From Candidatus Babelota bacterium (GTDB taxonomy: Bacteria > JAGOBX01), in assembly GCA_017999075.1 (NCBI GenBank), contig JAGOBX010000145.1, forward strand, positions 1-8,133: DNA of 8,133 bases, given 5' to 3'. The position numbers and the translations under genes are program-made. Below, piece by piece: positions 6,472 through 8,133 of the stretch; positions within the stretch are counted from its first letter, which is position 1, and every line of letters starts with the position of its first letter. The notes below the pieces were generated by a model. That model searched no databases, was not told where the DNA came from, and saw nothing but the letters and a program-made list of their open reading frames with translations.

Positions 6472-6882
6472 ATGTCTGACTTTTTATTGTTAAAAATAAA
6501 AAAATTGAAAATTTTTCAAAAATTAAATATATTTGATATTGCAGTTATAATTGGCAGCATATTTTTATCTATTATACAACTTCCGTTTTTATTTACCAGC
6601 TCTCCTTATAATAGGGGTTTTTTTAAAATATTAGACTGGATTGGTATATTTTTATTTATTCCTTTTGCGTTATTAAAACGTTTTCTTGAAAGTAAACTGA
6701 GTTTAATCAATGATGCGGCGAACATAACTGTTTGTTATTTAATTACTTTATCTGTATTTTTTTTTATTGCTGCAGTAATAAGAAAAAAAGTTTTTTTTGG
6801 AAAGACACAAATGTTTTTAATAGCTTTATTTATAGCGATATATTTTTTTATTTCAATTTTATCATTGAATAAATTGATGTGA
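6472..6882 (+). CDS. Uncharacterised membrane protein with about four transmembrane segments
   Basis: A 136-residue, very hydrophobic protein that I cannot assign to a family. A basic N-terminal stretch (KIKKLKIFQK, about 8-17) precedes the first membrane segment at about 21-41. Further segments are at about 51-68, 83-103 and 113-132. Basic residues lie in both the second loop (LLKRFLESK) and the third (IRKKVFFGK), so the topology is ambiguous by the positive-inside rule. No catalytic motif, cysteine pair or signal-peptidase site stands out. There is no strong Shine-Dalgarno before the ATG. The stop overlaps the GTG start of the next gene by four bases, which argues for joint expression, and it lies 46 bases after ricT. 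Low-complexity, Phe/Ile-rich composition makes remote matches unreliable. It is a real gene by its clean frame and tight packing, but function is unknown. Confidence 0.72.
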   Translation: MSDFLLLKIKKLKIFQKLNIFDIAVIIGSIFLSIIQLPFLFTSSPYNRGFFKILDWIGIFLFIPFALLKRFLESKLSLINDAANITVCYLITLSVFFFIAAVIRKKVFFGKTQMFLIALFIAIYFFISILSLNKLM

Positions 6883-7607
6883 TTTTAAATTATATAAAAT
6901 CAGTTAAAATCAAACAGGGAGAGTTGAGTTCGATAAATAAAATAGGCATTCAAAAAGAAAGATCATTGCACAGCGCTGTGAAAAAATTGTATTCAGAACC
7001 AGGGGATTTGATTGAACATAAAATCGGAAAATATGTCATAGATATAGTCAGAAATGATTTGCTTATTGAAATTCAAACTTCGAATTTTTCCGCTATAAAA
7101 AAAAAATTAAGCGATTTGATTAATAATTATAAAATTCTGGTTGTTTACCCGATTGCTGAACTTAAAACTATAACTAAGGTTTCAGATTCTGGAGAAATTT
7201 TATCTTCAAGAAAATCTCCAAAAAAATTTTGTTTATACGATGTTTTTGATGAATTGATCAATATAAGAAATTTTTTAAATCATAAAAATTTTTCTTTAGA
7301 AGTTTTAATAATTAATGAAGAACAAATAAGAAAAAATGATGGGCAAGGGAGCTGGAGAAGAAGGGGAATCAGTTTGATTGACAGAAAACTTGTTGGAATT
7401 AAAGAAAAAAAAGTTTTTGTTTCATCCGAAGATTTTAAAAAATTTATTCCGAAAAAATTAAAAAAACCATACTCTAATAAAACATTTGCTGAAAAAACCG
7501 GAATATCGATTTATAAAAGCAGAAAAGTAAACTATGTTTTAAAGTCGATGGGAATTATAAACATTTGCGGAAAAAATAAAAATGAATTGTTATTTGATTT
7601 TTCATGA
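6879..7607 (+). CDS. Uncharacterised protein, CoiA-like PD-(D/E)XK nuclease signature plus C-terminal winged-helix-like region
   Basis: A 242-residue protein starting at GTG, four bases inside the preceding gene; a TTG at 6924 is a possible later start, but its AGGGAG word is too close. It resembles an uncharacterised bacterial family that I recall as a DUF (probably DUF8091; identifier not checked). Residues 27-31 (ERSLH) begin a helix. Then DLIEHKIGKYVIDIVRNDLL (43-62) runs into IEIQTSNFSAIKKKL (63-77). Glu27, Asp55 and Glu64-x-Gln66 fit the E...D...E-x-Q/K arrangement of PD-(D/E)XK nucleases, in the style of CoiA or Hjc. Other notable segments are VVYPIAE (88-94), SSRKSPKKF (109-117), NHKNFSLEVLIINEE (134-148) and DGQGSWRRRGISLIDRKL (154-171). 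The C-terminal 50 residues (KPYSNKTFAEKTGISIYKSR onward, then VLKSMGIINICG) look like a winged helix. I infer a nucleic-acid-acting cytoplasmic protein. Nuclease activity is a hypothesis; it could be an inactive relative. Confidence 0.78.
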   Translation: MILNYIKSVKIKQGELSSINKIGIQKERSLHSAVKKLYSEPGDLIEHKIGKYVIDIVRNDLLIEIQTSNFSAIKKKLSDLINNYKILVVYPIAELKTITKVSDSGEILSSRKSPKKFCLYDVFDELINIRNFLNHKNFSLEVLIINEEQIRKNDGQGSWRRRGISLIDRKLVGIKEKKVFVSSEDFKKFIPKKLKKPYSNKTFAEKTGISIYKSRKVNYVLKSMGIINICGKNKNELLFDFS

Positions 7608-7711
7608 TTAAATTAATGTTAGAAACACTGAAAAATGACTGTAATATAAACTACTGAAATGGCAAAATACGTAAACTAAGAAATTTATGATTATATTGCC
7701 AAAAGGAAAAC

Positions 7712-7876
7712 ATGAAATCACCTTTAAAACCAGTAACGCTTCATAAGGAACACACTGCGAATCAGGGAAAAAACAAATATAAAAAAATAAACTTTAAATA
7801 CAATGGGAAAGATTATAAGTCTGCGCTATTTTATTTTCTGCAATTCAAGCATTGCCTCTTTTTCTGCTACAGATAA
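7712..7876 (+). CDS. Doubtful small reading frame of 54 codons
   Basis: An ATG preceded by AAAAGGAAAA (GGA four bases before the start) opens a 54-codon frame beginning MKSPLKPVTLHKEH and ending in a TAA inside the convergent gene, which it overlaps by about 50 bases. The first 37 residues are basic and plausible as a small protein; the last part is simply the antisense of the neighbouring coding sequence. I recognise no family. It is as likely to be chance as a gene, or the remnant of one. It is listed because it is the only frame with a start and a ribosome binding site in the 218-base gap. Confidence 0.2.
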   Translation: MKSPLKPVTLHKEHTANQGKNKYKKINFKYNGKDYKSALFYFLQFKHCLFFCYR

Positions 7877-8133
7877 TTCTTTTAAAATATCAGAAGCTCT
7901 TGACAAATATTTTTTATCCGCTGTTTTACCGGCTTCATTTATTAAACTCGAAACTTCAAACCATTTTAACGCTATATCGCAAAATTTTCTATATCCGTTT
8001 TCAATATGTTCATTCGGATATATTTCTAAACTTTCTTTAAGGAAATCACGATATATATTTCTAAACAGTGAACCGCCAGTTCCGGCTTTTTCCATTAACA
8101 ATGCAGCCAATGTTAAATCTTTTTTTATATCAC
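7826..8133 (-). CDS. BtrH N-terminal/DUF4872-type protein, C-terminal part only
   Basis: A leftward gene whose reading frame stays open to the right edge (the codons before the in-window TTG read DIKKDLTLAA), so its true start is outside. About 101 residues and the TAG stop are visible. The sequence EKAGTGGSLFRNIYRDFLKE matches the glycine-rich 'GTGG..FR..Y..FL.EA' core I associate with DUF4872. This domain usually forms the C-terminal half of proteins that begin with a BtrH_N domain (named after butirosin biosynthesis protein BtrH, with an acyl-transfer/cysteine-peptidase-like fold). The rest is helical: IALKWFEVSSLINEAGK, then a final amphipathic helix ILKELSVAEKEAMLELQK. The visible part has no membrane segment. 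The gene converges on the rightward cluster and is transcribed independently. The catalytic N-terminal half, if present, is not visible, so substrate and activity cannot be proposed. The family call rests on pattern memory. Confidence 0.68.
   Translation of the reverse strand, partial: DIKKDLTLAALLMEKAGTGGSLFRNIYRDFLKESLEIYPNEHIENGYRKFCDIALKWFEVSSLINEAGKTADKKYLSRASDILKELSVAEKEAMLELQKIK

Noticed and set aside
7660-7701. Inverted repeat TGGCAA / TTGCCA
   Set aside because: Only six base pairs with a 30-base loop and no T tract; likely chance.
7852-8040. Rightward open frames opposite the DUF4872-type gene
   Set aside because: The leftward frame carries the recognisable GTGG..FR..Y..FL pattern; the rightward frames are its antisense.

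Overview
This is an A+T-rich bacterial window (by eye about 70-75% A+T) that reads as one rightward gene cluster from the left edge to about 7607, followed by one convergent leftward gene cut by the right edge. Gene order is: the 3' end of a Sua5/YrdC-type threonylcarbamoyl-AMP synthase; argS; a stand-alone response-regulator receiver domain; a small coiled-coil protein; a family-4-like glycosyltransferase; an NCS2/AzgA-type purine permease; a PSP1/RicT protein; a four-helix membrane protein; and an uncharacterised protein with nuclease-like and winged-helix-like features. The leftward gene encodes the C-terminal part of a BtrH_N/DUF4872-type protein. I see no rRNA, tRNA, CRISPR array, insertion sequence or phage gene.

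Organism: the low GC, Lys/Asn/Ile-rich proteins, frequent TTG starts and mixed Shine-Dalgarno strength point to a low-GC, possibly host-associated bacterium. The ArgRS style (NPTGPLNVVNARAA in place of the usual HIGH region) and the lone RicT made me think of Elusimicrobiota (Endomicrobia-like). This is an impression from memory and has not been tested.

Layout: 1-2000 is translation-related (tRNA t6A modification and arginyl-tRNA charging), with a plausible promoter in the 83-base gap between the two genes. In 2061-3925 the receiver and the coiled-coil gene overlap by one base and are probably translationally coupled, with the glycosyltransferase 21 bases downstream. In 4039-6425 the permease and RicT are more loosely spaced, and RicT may have its own promoter. 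In 6472-7607 the membrane protein and the nuclease-like protein overlap by 4 bases and are the least characterised pair. From 7608 to about 7825 there is no convincing gene, only a weak 54-codon reading frame that runs into the convergent gene.

The genes do not form one obvious pathway. The observations most worth a second look are: (1) the ArgRS active-site motif, in which both histidines of HIGH are asparagine; (2) the 6879-7607 protein, which carries an E...D...E-x-Q pattern like that of CoiA-type PD-(D/E)XK nucleases plus a possible C-terminal winged helix, and is coupled to an uncharacterised membrane protein beside RicT; and (3) the receiver/coiled-coil pair without a kinase. I do not see a complete new defence or mobile system here.
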